NCBI GenBank assembly: GCA_023459355.1
Contig: JAEWUM010000036.1
Coordinates: forward strand, 98,108 to 162,107
Origin: Bacteroidota bacterium
GTDB taxonomy: Bacteria > Bacteroidota > Bacteroidia > Bacteroidales > Paludibacteraceae
Length of the DNA: 64,000 nucleotides
Reading direction: 5' to 3'
Shown: positions 1-8,491 of the stretch, one piece after another
Layout: every line of letters starts with the position of its first letter
Position numbering within the stretch: the stretch's first letter is position 1
Notes under the pieces: model-generated
What the model was told of the DNA's origin: nothing
Databases searched by the model: none
The model's input: only the letters and a program-made list of their open reading frames with translations
Program-made: the position numbers and the translations under genes

Positions 1-1041
1 ATTATTTTCATCCATAATACTTTCAACTATCAAAGTATTAACAGAAATATCAGATGTTGTCCTTGTGATTTCGCTGAAGTCAATTGACCTGACATCCTCA
101 ATATCATAAACCTTACAGTTGTTTCTGAGAAAGAAATAATAGGAAGTAATATTTGTCCTCAGATATACTTTCTTACCCAAATATAATAACGCCAGAATAT
201 TTCCTAATGCCTGTTGCCTGTTGTGATTCATCAATGCTATATCAATCTCAGACAGTAAATTAGCGTAGCTATTCGTATCAAGTAATTCTGTCAATGGCAC
301 AAACTTATCACCCAAATATTGACTCCCTGTTTCAATTACTTGTTGTCTGTAAGTTTCATTCCCGCCATAAGAAAGCGGACAATAAACTTTAAACTCAACA
401 TCTTTATGCTTAGCTAAAGCTTCAATAATTTCAAGGTGAAAATTTGAGGGATCAGCGGAATTGCCAAGCAGAAAAACCGGAGGACCGTGTTGCTTTTTAA
501 CAGGTATATTTTTCAGATTATCGAGATTAACCGGTATCGGATATAAGATTGAAATGTAGGTAGCATTAGATTTGTAGTTTTTCTTTACGAAATCTACATC
601 TTCTTCTACAAATGCCGCAATCTCAGGAAAAACAGGTATAATACGACGTCTTAAATACTCATAGATTCTGGTTTTAATATTTTTATTTCTTTTATAAAAC
701 GAATAAACATCATTACCCCAAACAATCCAGGTTGATTTTTTCAGCCTTTTTTTATTCATAAACCAGAACAACAAGGTTGGATCGTATGATAAATAATGAA
801 AATAAACCCATTTGAACCTATAAAGCGATAATAAAATCTTCAATACATGAAGCGGATTACGTACGTTCAGAATCTTTGAACTTAGTTTTTTTTGTAGTTC
901 GCTTCTTTGTTTATCAATTCTGCCGAAACCAAACAAAAACACGTGTTGTTCAAGTGAAGTATGCTGATCAAGCAAACTCAGTAAAGCATGACTGTAGTTT
1001 GACTCACAGGCAAAAACATGTAAATATCGCGGGTTTCTCAT
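1..1041 (-). CDS. GT56 family glycosyltransferase (WecF/RffT-like), 3' end missing
   Basis: The frame opens with ATG at 1041 and stays open to base 1 (347 codons), so the stop lies outside the window. The motif MNHNRQQALGNI, encoded around 200-235, is typical of family GT56, whose known member WecF transfers 4-acetamido-4,6-dideoxy-galactose (TDP-Fuc4NAc) to lipid-linked enterobacterial common antigen precursor. The middle has VFLLGNSADPSNFHLEIIE, the usual nucleotide-sugar-facing GT-B region of that family. It starts 25 bases after the wecB stop on the same strand, so the two are very probably co-transcribed. In Bacteroidota such enzymes act in surface polysaccharide synthesis; the exact sugar is not predictable here. 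Likely cytoplasmic, membrane-associated. Confidence 0.85.
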   Translation of the reverse strand, partial: MRNPRYLHVFACESNYSHALLSLLDQHTSLEQHVFLFGFGRIDKQRSELQKKLSSKILNVRNPLHVLKILLSLYRFKWVYFHYLSYDPTLLFWFMNKKRLKKSTWIVWGNDVYSFYKRNKNIKTRIYEYLRRRIIPVFPEIAAFVEEDVDFVKKNYKSNATYISILYPIPVNLDNLKNIPVKKQHGPPVFLLGNSADPSNFHLEIIEALAKHKDVEFKVYCPLSYGGNETYRQQVIETGSQYLGDKFVPLTELLDTNSYANLLSEIDIALMNHNRQQALGNILALLYLGKKVYLRTNITSYYFFLRNNCKVYDIEDVRSIDFSEITRTTSDISVNTLIVESIMDENN

Positions 1042-1066
1042 TTAATTTATTTCAATTTGACTATTT

Positions 1067-2137
1067 CTACATGCTCCCAATCTCTCCTGCCGCCCTTTCC
1101 GCAGCCTTCCCACTTCCATACAAATCAACCGTAAAATCTGATTTTTTACTGCTGAAATACTGAAAAGCATCCAGCAATAAATCGATATTAGTCCCGACAA
1201 TCCGGTTAAATCCATGTTCTACTAATTCCACCCACTCGGTTTGCTCGCGTAAGGTGATGCAATGCCTCCCGAAGAAAAAGGCTTCTTTCTGAACACCGCC
1301 GCTGTCGGTCACAACCAATTTACAATGCTTTAACAGCATGATCATATCAAAATAACCTACGGGGTCGATGATGGTAAATGCCGGTTTCAGATTTAGTTGT
1401 TGCAGGATGTTACGGGTACGGGGATGCAAGGGAACTACCATCTGAACCTCTTTGTTTATGAGATTCAGACCAGTGATAATGTCGTGTAACTTAACCGGAT
1501 TATCGGTATTTTCCTGCCGGTGAATCGTCGCCAGCACAAAATCAGTTAAGCCAAGCTGACCGATAATCTGTGATTTCTCCTGAGCCTTTTGTGCGTAATA
1601 CATAGCGGCATCCTGCATCACATCGCCATTTTTTACGATTTGCGCGGTATAGTTATCGAAACCTTCTCGTTTCAGGTTCTGAACTGCGGTGTCGGTTGGA
1701 CATAACAACAGGCTGGAAATCCTGTCGGTGAGGATGCGGTTGATTTCTTCAGGCATCGTCATGTTAAACGAACGTAAACCGGCTTCGACATGTATCACGG
1801 GAATGTGTAATTTAACGGCTGCCAATGCTCCGGCTAAGGTCGAATTCGTATCTCCATACACCAACACGCCCTCGGGTTTCTCTTTCAACAGAATCTGCTC
1901 AATTCCTTCCAGCATCCTGCCGGTCATAGCCCCATGAGAAACTCCGTGAATGTCTAACTGATAAGCAGGTCTGGGAATTTCCATTTCTTCAAAAAACACC
2001 TCCGACATATTGGCATCGAAATGTTGCCCCGTATGTATAATCTGCTCTTCAATACCGCAAAGCGTAAACTGACGACTTAAAGTTGCTGCTTTTACGAATT
2101 GCGGACGAGCGCCTACGATGGTTATGATTCTCTTCAT
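1067..2137 (-). CDS. wecB: UDP-N-acetylglucosamine 2-epimerase (non-hydrolysing)
   Basis: The 356-residue product begins MKRIITIVGARPQFVKAA and carries the family signatures HVEAGLRSFNMTMPEE, GDTNSTLAGALAA and the C-terminal TDSGGVQKEAFF block that binds UDP. WecB interconverts UDP-GlcNAc and UDP-ManNAc, the entry point to ManNAc, ManNAcA and other amino sugars of surface polysaccharides. Length matches the bacterial family (about 360-380). It lies 15 bases after a GT4 glycosyltransferase and 25 bases before a GT56 transferase, in an apparent operon led by gltX. A cytoplasmic homodimer is expected from the family. Confidence 0.95.
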   Translation of the reverse strand: MKRIITIVGARPQFVKAATLSRQFTLCGIEEQIIHTGQHFDANMSEVFFEEMEIPRPAYQLDIHGVSHGAMTGRMLEGIEQILLKEKPEGVLVYGDTNSTLAGALAAVKLHIPVIHVEAGLRSFNMTMPEEINRILTDRISSLLLCPTDTAVQNLKREGFDNYTAQIVKNGDVMQDAAMYYAQKAQEKSQIIGQLGLTDFVLATIHRQENTDNPVKLHDIITGLNLINKEVQMVVPLHPRTRNILQQLNLKPAFTIIDPVGYFDMIMLLKHCKLVVTDSGGVQKEAFFFGRHCITLREQTEWVELVEHGFNRIVGTNIDLLLDAFQYFSSKKSDFTVDLYGSGKAAERAAGEIGSM

Positions 2138-2152
2138 CTGCGTATAATTTGG

Positions 2153-3481
2153 TTAGACAGGATTAACAGGTTGTGATTTCTGATAAAGCTGATCCAATAG
2201 CCCGGTCAGTTTTCCGGTCAGTTTTCTTCTGCTGAATTGACTGATGACTTCTCTATCTGCATCAACAGACAAAGTTCCGGCTTTATATTGCTGATAATAA
2301 GCCTGTATTTTTTCTTTTAACAACACAGCATCTGAGAAATCAAACATCACACCGGCATTGGTTTGTTTAAGTATGGTAGCAGCATCGCCATCTGTGTAAC
2401 CGATACCGATAACCGGCCGACCAGCCTGCAAATATTCAAACAATTTACCGGTAACAATCGATTTTGTATCCGGATTCTGTACCAGACAAAGCAACAACAA
2501 CTGTGAACCGCGTTGCAATCTTATCGCTTCGTGATGTGGCACATAAGCTGATAATTCCAGATTAGCCTCCAAATCGCTTGCTTTGATGTCGTTAAGCACT
2601 GAGCCATCCACGCTTCCGGTCAACCGTATTCGTAAATCATTTTTGAAATCTGCATTTTCAACCGCCATTTCCTGTAATACTTTCCAGAGCACCTGTGGAT
2701 TTTGCTTTTCAGTCAGCAGTCCGGTATGGGTAATCACAAACTGTTCATCCGGCTTAACTGCCTCCTGCACAAAATCTTCCTCATCATATCCGTTGGCGAC
2801 AACAGCGAGTCGCTGATACCGATATCGCGAGAATTCCTGTTGCATGTGATCCGAGACAACTAAAGTCAAATCAGCTTCTGCGATTATTTTTTTCTCTAAC
2901 TGACGATGACGAAAATCTGCCGGAAGACTTAACTTCAAATCTTTATAATAAAAGATACCGGTCCACGGATCCCTGAAATCCGCTATCCAGGGCAATGCTG
3001 GAAATTGCTTTTTTAATCGGCGACCGATTAAATGAACCGAATGCGGCGGACCGGTCGTGATGATAACATCAACAGGATTGGTGCTCAGGTATTTTTTCAG
3101 AAAGCGAACAGAGGAACTTACCCAACACACCCGGGGGTCGGGTATAAATAAATTACCACGCAGCCAAATCGATAACTTATCTTTCCAGTTTTCCTGCTTT
3201 GCGTGCTTTACAAATCCTGCTTGTATAGACTTGTCTTTTTTACCTGTAAATTTACGGTACAGCGTGTAAGGCTCCCAAATCGGGCGGCGAATAACCGTAA
3301 TATCGGCTGGCAAGTCCTTTTCAAAACTTGCATCAACTACCGGATAATCTGCATTTTCAGGAGCGTAGATTACAGGCTCCCAACCAAAATCACGCAGATA
3401 CTTGACAAACTTCACCCACCGTTGTACGCCTGAGCCGCCACTGGGAATCCAGTAATATGTAATAATCAGCGCTTTCTTCAT
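2153..3481 (-). CDS. Glycosyltransferase family 4-like protein
   Basis: The 442-residue product starts MKKALIITYYWIPSGGSGVQR, the N-terminal GT-B fold pattern of Bacteroidota GT4 enzymes with a glycine-rich loop. The segment DVIITTGPPHSVHLIG is the conserved acceptor-domain block, and the C-terminal half has GKLFEYLQAGRPVIG, the nucleotide-sugar binding E-x7-E-like region. No signal peptide is seen. It probably adds one sugar to a lipid-linked surface glycan together with the neighbouring wecB and GT56 genes. The start at 3481 leaves a 24-base gap to gltX, consistent with one transcript. Donor and acceptor cannot be read from sequence. Confidence 0.85.
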   Translation of the reverse strand: MKKALIITYYWIPSGGSGVQRWVKFVKYLRDFGWEPVIYAPENADYPVVDASFEKDLPADITVIRRPIWEPYTLYRKFTGKKDKSIQAGFVKHAKQENWKDKLSIWLRGNLFIPDPRVCWVSSSVRFLKKYLSTNPVDVIITTGPPHSVHLIGRRLKKQFPALPWIADFRDPWTGIFYYKDLKLSLPADFRHRQLEKKIIAEADLTLVVSDHMQQEFSRYRYQRLAVVANGYDEEDFVQEAVKPDEQFVITHTGLLTEKQNPQVLWKVLQEMAVENADFKNDLRIRLTGSVDGSVLNDIKASDLEANLELSAYVPHHEAIRLQRGSQLLLLCLVQNPDTKSIVTGKLFEYLQAGRPVIGIGYTDGDAATILKQTNAGVMFDFSDAVLLKEKIQAYYQQYKAGTLSVDADREVISQFSRRKLTGKLTGLLDQLYQKSQPVNPV

Positions 3482-3505
3482 GAAACGGCGATCAGATAAA
3501 GTAAC

Positions 3506-5026
3506 TTATTTTCCGATAACGTCCAGGGCTTTTCTTAACCTGGTCAGTGTTTCTTCTTTTCCGATGATGTCGATGATATCAAACATGTGCGGACCTTTCG
3601 ACTCTCCTACGATGCAAAGCCGGAAAGCATTCATCACAGCCCCCATGCCATAACCCTTTTCTTCCATCCAGTTTTTAACCACATATTCGGTATTGGCTGC
3701 TGAAAAGTCCTCTGTTTTTTCGAGCAAATCCATCAAACCAAGTATGTGATTTGGGGACTCAGCTTTCCAGCGTTTCTTAATGGCCGTTTCACAATATTTT
3801 TCAGGAGTCTGAAAGAAGAAGGACGACTGTTCCCAGATTTCCTGCACGAAATTGGCTCTTTCCCGTACCAATTCCACAATTCGTTTTACCTTTTCAGAAT
3901 CCTCAATGATATCTTTTTCAATCAGCAGATGCTGAAACGAATCTGTTATTTCTTCGAGGGGTTTCAGTTGCAAATACTGATGATTGAACCATTTTCCTTT
4001 TTCATAATCGAATTTTGCCCCGCTCTTGCTTACGCGGTCCAGCGAGAACAACTCAATCAATTCATCCATAGAGAAAATCTCCTGTTCCGTTCCGGCATTC
4101 CAACCCAGCAAAGCCAGGAAATTCACCACGGCTTCGGGGAAGTAACCCGATTCCCGGTAACCGGAAGATACTGTACCCGATTTGGAATCGTTCCATTCCA
4201 GCGGGAAAACCGGGAAACCCAGTCGGTCGCCATCTCTTTTGCTTAGTTTGCCATTTCCGTCGGGTTTCAGCAACAAAGGCAGGTGGGCAAACTGAGGCAT
4301 ATTCGCTTCCCAACCCAGATATTGATACAAAAGCACATGCAAAGGAGCCGATGGCAACCATTCTTCACCGCGAATCACATGCGAGATTTCCATCAGGTAA
4401 TCGTCCACCACATTGGCCATGTGATAAGTCGGCAAACCATCGGATGATTTAAACAACACCTTATCATCGATAACCGAAGAATTGATAAGCACTTCACCCC
4501 GGATTAAATCCTGCACTTTAATTTCCTGATTCGGTTCAATTTTGATACGCACCACATACTGTTCACCCGAAGCAATGCGATTATTGACCTCATCAGCCGG
4601 CAACGTAAGCGAGTTCTTCATCAACCCGCGTGTTGTTGCATCATACTGAAAATTGGGGATTTCCGCTCTTTTTGTCTCCAGTTCGGTCGGTGTATCGAAA
4701 GCGATGTACGCCAGTCCCGCATTCAGCAACTGATCAACATATTGTCTGTAAATAGATTTTCTTTCACTCTGGCGATAAGGAGCATGAGTCCCCGGCTTTT
4801 CAGCCCCTACCCCTTCATCAATATGAATACCCAGCCAGTTCAACGCTTCTACAATATAATCCTCTGCACCCGGCACAAAACGGGCAGAATCGGTATCCTC
4901 GATACGCAGCAACATATCGCCGCCATGCTTTTTAGCAAACAGGTAATTATATAACGCGGTTCTCACACCCCCGATGTGGAGCGGTCCGGTCGGACTCGGG
5001 GCAAATCTTACTCTTACTTTCTTCAT
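3506..5026 (-). CDS. gltX: Glutamyl-tRNA synthetase
   Basis: This 506-residue class I aminoacyl-tRNA synthetase has the HIGH-type motif at residues 10-20 (PSPTGPLHIGG) and the KMSKS-type motif KLSKR at 260-264. The catalytic Rossmann core is followed by the helical anticodon-binding region ending in LRKALDVIGK. It charges tRNA-Glu with glutamate. The length fits bacterial GluRS. It is the first gene of a four-gene minus-strand run with glycosyltransferases and wecB. A perfect -7 element lies just upstream, and a terminator at 5131-5153 separates it from the tRNA genes. Confidence 0.97.
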   Translation of the reverse strand: MKKVRVRFAPSPTGPLHIGGVRTALYNYLFAKKHGGDMLLRIEDTDSARFVPGAEDYIVEALNWLGIHIDEGVGAEKPGTHAPYRQSERKSIYRQYVDQLLNAGLAYIAFDTPTELETKRAEIPNFQYDATTRGLMKNSLTLPADEVNNRIASGEQYVVRIKIEPNQEIKVQDLIRGEVLINSSVIDDKVLFKSSDGLPTYHMANVVDDYLMEISHVIRGEEWLPSAPLHVLLYQYLGWEANMPQFAHLPLLLKPDGNGKLSKRDGDRLGFPVFPLEWNDSKSGTVSSGYRESGYFPEAVVNFLALLGWNAGTEQEIFSMDELIELFSLDRVSKSGAKFDYEKGKWFNHQYLQLKPLEEITDSFQHLLIEKDIIEDSEKVKRIVELVRERANFVQEIWEQSSFFFQTPEKYCETAIKKRWKAESPNHILGLMDLLEKTEDFSAANTEYVVKNWMEEKGYGMGAVMNAFRLCIVGESKGPHMFDIIDIIGKEETLTRLRKALDVIGK

Positions 5027-5047
5027 TGATTTTTAGTAAATAATGTG

Positions 5048-5055
5048 CAAAAATA
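5048..5055 (-). promoter_or_regulatory. Candidate -7 element of the gltX promoter
   Basis: The minus strand reads TATTTTTG followed by CA, a perfect match to the Bacteroidota -7 consensus TAnnTTTG, about 22 bases before the gltX start. No convincing TTTG is seen at the -33 distance, so this rests on the -7 box and its position. Confidence 0.45.
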
Positions 5056-5130
5056 AGAAAAAAGAATCAAATCGCGGAGAAAACAAGTGCAAGTTATACA
5101 AATAGACAAGGAGGAATGATAAAAAACAAA

Positions 5131-5153
5131 AAAACCGACCTAAAGTCGGTTTT
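5131..5153 (-). terminator. Intrinsic terminator after the tRNA-Val pair
   Basis: A 9-bp stem (5131-5139 with 5145-5153, loop 5140-5144) of GTCGGTTTT type is followed, in the minus-strand transcript, by a long U-rich tract (A-rich on plus, about 5116-5134). It lies 6 bases after the 3' end of the downstream tRNA gene and should end the tRNA transcript. Confidence 0.85.
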
Positions 5154-5159
5154 TCAAGT

Positions 5160-5233
5160 GGGCGTTGACGGATTCGAACCGCCGACCCTCTGCTTGTAAG
5201 GCAGATGCTCTGAACCAGCTGAGCTAAACGCCC
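5160..5233 (-). tRNA. tRNA-Val (anticodon TAC), copy 2
   Basis: The 74-base minus-strand sequence folds as a full cloverleaf: acceptor GGGCGTT/AACGCCC, a D arm, anticodon stem TCTGC/GCAGA with loop CTTACAA giving anticodon TAC, and a T arm ending in GGTTCGAATCC. CCA is not encoded. It is identical to the copy at 5273-5346, 39 bases upstream, and both share one promoter and one terminator. Confidence 0.97.
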
Positions 5234-5272
5234 GAAAAATTTGTGTGTTTTATAATAATATCGATTTGATGT

Positions 5273-5346
5273 GGGCGTTGACGGATTCGAACCGCCGACC
5301 CTCTGCTTGTAAGGCAGATGCTCTGAACCAGCTGAGCTAAACGCCC
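5273..5346 (-). tRNA. tRNA-Val (anticodon TAC), copy 1
   Basis: This gene is identical over 74 bases to the tRNA-Val(TAC) at 5160-5233 and is transcribed first. The anticodon loop CTTACAA and T-loop TTCGAAT are intact, and CCA is not encoded. A strong Bacteroidota promoter lies about 40 bases upstream. Confidence 0.97.
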
Positions 5347-5383
5347 GATATTTTACATCAAGATCTTTACTTCTAAAGCGGTG

Positions 5384-5413
5384 CAAAGATACTATTAATT
5401 TTGAATTCTCAAA
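5384..5413 (-). promoter_or_regulatory. Promoter of the tRNA-Val operon
   Basis: On the minus strand TTTG (5410-5413) is followed after 18 bases by TATCTTTG (5384-5391), matching the Bacteroidota consensus TTTG-N18-21-TAnnTTTG. The expected transcription start near 5377 lies about 30 bases before the first tRNA. Confidence 0.8.
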
Positions 5414-5476
5414 AAAGTTTTGAAAAAAAACATAAATAGAAAGTAAAATTTCTGATATTTTCGAGACTTTTTGTTC

Positions 5477-8116
5477 TCAATTTAGAATATCTTTTTGGAC
5501 ATTCACTGTCACCTGAGAATTGTCAGGAGAATAATCAAATAACAAATCTCCTTTTTTTGCAAACATTCTAATGTAGTTCAATCCATACCAAACTACCAAT
5601 TTACCCACTTTAATGCCTGACAAAACATCAATTTTATAATCGCCGTTTTGCAATTCTGAAATGGAGATTGTACTGTTATTGGTAATTTTCACTTTATCGA
5701 ACGAGATGTCACTACCACCATCAGTCTGAATGGAAATAACCCCTTTTGAGTTTTTCACAAAATTAATTTTACCCAGATTTTTATAAATATTCGGACAAGA
5801 ATTCTTAAAATTCGGATTACTGCGATTGATGGCTTCTCTGATTTTTTCACCGGTAAGACTAACCCCCATAAACCTTACTAACCTGATGCCTGCCATGAGT
5901 CCGGCCATCGACTTCTCAGTCTGTTTTTCGATAAACTTCCTGGTTTCCTGTTCAAGCAATTCGACTACATCCAACGAAGCTGCAGAAGCAAAAGCAACCG
6001 ACTTCTCATTCCCGGCAAGTGCCAGTGCATTGTTAGTCATACCATTATAATATATGACACCTCTCTCGTCGACATACAATCCCTGATCCATTTCAGCCAA
6101 TTGATTTGCTGCATGTTTAAGACTTTCTCTCACACCATTATTATTGAAAACAATTGAGAAAGCAGTAGAAAATGAATCAGGTAAAACTTCCAGTCCACCT
6201 TTGTTTAACCAAAGCAGCGATCCGGAAGGTGAATAGGCAGCCACAAACAAATCGGCTTTATCCTGAGCTGATGAAATACTTTTACCTTCAAGACGAATGC
6301 TGCCTGTAAATACACCTGCCACAACAATATTACCAGATGGGGTTGTCTCAACTGACATACCAACTGCATTACCACCATTCGACATGATTGATTTTGCCCA
6401 AACAGGTTGCCCAACACGGTTCATTTTGGCCACAAAACAACTATGAGCCTGTGATGCCCCCATCAGATTGATTCCTCCAAGTGCAGCAGACTCAGCAAAA
6501 TAGCCCGTCAGTAAACTACTACCGTCACCCAGCAATTTACCATTCTTTCGAATACTGCCCTTGTATAAGCCTGATTTCTGAGCAATTTCCCATTGTTTAT
6601 CAATTGCCAGATCATCTGCATTTCTGTTTTCGACCTTACAAATCACCGGCGATACAGTTTTATATTGCGGCATACTCAAGCCAACCGGTGCATTGATATA
6701 GGTCGGATCAGTTACAAAATATTTTGCATTCCCAAATTCAAAATAATCTCCGGAGACAGGAACTGTAAAGGCCACTGCCGCTGCGACATGGTCGGGATAT
6801 TCCAAACCAACAACCTTCAATCCCAATGTTTCACGCACGAGATATGTAAATAACACCGAGCGATCTTCACAGTCAGAATATGGATAATAAAACATTTCAT
6901 CTGCAAAGAAAAATTTCTCCCGGCCAAACTGTTCCGGGTCAGTTTTATACGGGAAAGCGGTCTGTACAAATTGCAGGATAAATGCAACAGCCCTTTTCTC
7001 ATCCATTTGAGATACTATAGGCAAAATGGCATTAGCAAGTGATTCTTTTGCCTGCACAGATGCAGCAGCATTAAAATAAACACCTAAATCAACCAAAGGG
7101 TAATTTTTATAGAACTCAACTAAATCCGGGTCATAACTCACGCCAATATTATAATCCTGATCTTCAAATTTGAATGAAATCTTTTTATCAACTTTCCTAC
7201 CTGCAAAAGTTACAGGTGACATAATATTGAAATCGATTTGCCGACCTGTTTTTAAATAATCCTTATCATAAGTATAATAACTACCGGAACCCAGTTTTGG
7301 ATACACATAATAATTTAATCCGCCTAAATTGAGGTAACTTAACTGATATATTTCCTGCAATGAGGGCAGTAATAATGCTACATCACGATCCTGGTATGCA
7401 ACACGAACTCCATAACCCGAACGAACCAAGATAAACCAAGTCAGCAACCTGGAAAGATTTTCATTACCAGGATATAAATTCTTAGCAAATTCATTGGCTA
7501 TCATTAAATATCCAAAATCATTAATATTCATATCTACCTTCGTTTGCAACAAGTTGTCAATAGTTGGGGTGTATTCTGTGTTGCTGGCATTCTCCCAGAA
7601 AGCAGCGATTGATTGTTGATTTACCGATGGAAAAACACATTGCGATAGTTTTTGGTCGTATGGTACGATAACCTGTCTTCCATAAAACGGAAAAGAAGCT
7701 ATCCGCATATTTCTTTCATCACCCACAGGTTTACGAATTGGCTCCACTTGCGGTGGAAGACTTAACATGGTATTTCTTTCCGGGGCAATGGTTTTTAATG
7801 CTATTGCAGATGTTTCAGCAGATGTTTGAGAATATATTGGAGATTCTTTGGGTTTTGGTCGCTCAGGTACTTTGTTGCCTGCAAAAGCCTGGTAATTCTC
7901 CCATTCTTTTTTCAGGTAATCTGTCCATTCCTGATCACGCATAGCAACATAATCAGCATATTCTTTCTGTAACTTTGCCATCCCTTCAAGTTGTTTTTCG
8001 GCAAACTTTTGCATTTCAGCTTGCTGTTGTCTTTTATACTCTTCAAAAGTCTGGGCAAATAAAGCACCACTAAACAGCATCAAAAGTGCTGATAAATAAA
8101 CAATACTTGTTTTCAT
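5477..8116 (-). CDS. Secreted transglutaminase-like protein with C-terminal repeat region
   Basis: The 879-residue product has a signal peptide (MKTSIVYLSALLMLFSGALFAQ), then a charged helical segment (about 24-75) rich in Q, E and K. A transglutaminase-like core follows with a plausible Cys-His-Asp triad: C416 in YPYSDCEDRS, H443 in YPDHVAA and D470 in FVTDPTY. Residues about 560-650 resemble SBBP-type beta-propeller repeats (VGQPVWAK..., TTPSGNIVVAG). The C-terminal part is unrecognised. It is expected to be periplasmic or surface-exposed. Transglutaminase-like folds act as proteases or cross-linkers; which applies is not clear. It is divergent from the 8492-14119 operon across a 375-base AT-rich gap, suggesting shared control. 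Confidence 0.75.
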   Translation of the reverse strand: MKTSIVYLSALLMLFSGALFAQTFEEYKRQQQAEMQKFAEKQLEGMAKLQKEYADYVAMRDQEWTDYLKKEWENYQAFAGNKVPERPKPKESPIYSQTSAETSAIALKTIAPERNTMLSLPPQVEPIRKPVGDERNMRIASFPFYGRQVIVPYDQKLSQCVFPSVNQQSIAAFWENASNTEYTPTIDNLLQTKVDMNINDFGYLMIANEFAKNLYPGNENLSRLLTWFILVRSGYGVRVAYQDRDVALLLPSLQEIYQLSYLNLGGLNYYVYPKLGSGSYYTYDKDYLKTGRQIDFNIMSPVTFAGRKVDKKISFKFEDQDYNIGVSYDPDLVEFYKNYPLVDLGVYFNAAASVQAKESLANAILPIVSQMDEKRAVAFILQFVQTAFPYKTDPEQFGREKFFFADEMFYYPYSDCEDRSVLFTYLVRETLGLKVVGLEYPDHVAAAVAFTVPVSGDYFEFGNAKYFVTDPTYINAPVGLSMPQYKTVSPVICKVENRNADDLAIDKQWEIAQKSGLYKGSIRKNGKLLGDGSSLLTGYFAESAALGGINLMGASQAHSCFVAKMNRVGQPVWAKSIMSNGGNAVGMSVETTPSGNIVVAGVFTGSIRLEGKSISSAQDKADLFVAAYSPSGSLLWLNKGGLEVLPDSFSTAFSIVFNNNGVRESLKHAANQLAEMDQGLYVDERGVIYYNGMTNNALALAGNEKSVAFASAASLDVVELLEQETRKFIEKQTEKSMAGLMAGIRLVRFMGVSLTGEKIREAINRSNPNFKNSCPNIYKNLGKINFVKNSKGVISIQTDGGSDISFDKVKITNNSTISISELQNGDYKIDVLSGIKVGKLVVWYGLNYIRMFAKKGDLLFDYSPDNSQVTVNVQKDILN

Positions 8117-8260
8117 AATATTAACTTAATAAATTAAAACTCTTGTATATCTGGATTGAAAACCATCGCGACTGGAACAAATTGCGTCACCAGTCTGTAT
8201 TTTGCTGAATGAAAAGAATATACATTTTATTAAGAAACAGTTCTAACAACCAAATCAAGC

Positions 8261-8285
8261 GTACAAATATATATATTATTTGTAC
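8261..8285. promoter_or_regulatory. Palindromic operator candidate overlapping a minus-strand -7 box
   Basis: GTACAAATA (8261-8269) and TATTTGTAC (8277-8285) form a perfect 9-bp inverted repeat with a 7-base spacer. On the minus strand the left arm contains TATATTTG (8264-8271), a perfect -7 element for the transglutaminase-like gene about 148 bases downstream. A dimeric regulator binding here could control both divergent transcripts; this is inference. Confidence 0.45.
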
Positions 8286-8425
8286 AAATATGGAGATAAT
8301 TCATGAATATTTTTCAATATCTATTTTGTATTTTTAATTATTATTATATTTTTGTTGTGTTAATAATAAGTGAATAAATTACCAACTGATTTTACAGTTA
8401 TATTTTCATTTTTCTTTTATCACTG

Positions 8426-8456
8426 TTTGATTACCTTCAGTTTGTTTGTATCTCTG
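8426..8456 (+). promoter_or_regulatory. Promoter of the 8492-14119 operon
   Basis: TTTG (8426-8429), a 19-base spacer, then TATCTCTG (8449-8456), one mismatch from TAnnTTTG. The expected start near 8463 gives a leader of about 30 bases to the ATG at 8492. Confidence 0.6.
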
Positions 8457-8491
8457 ATTCTGAATTTAAACACCTTAAATATTTTACGGTT

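Larger units (their letters stand above)
8117..8491. other. Divergent intergenic region, 375 bases
   Basis: Very AT-rich and without a plausible gene. It separates the divergent transglutaminase-like gene and the 8492 operon. It holds a perfect inverted repeat (8261-8285) and a candidate plus-strand promoter (8426-8456), listed separately. Confidence 0.7.

Noticed and set aside
5033..5386. Open frame across the two tRNA genes
   Set aside because: It runs through two tRNAs and their terminator and has no family resemblance; the cloverleaves explain the sequence.
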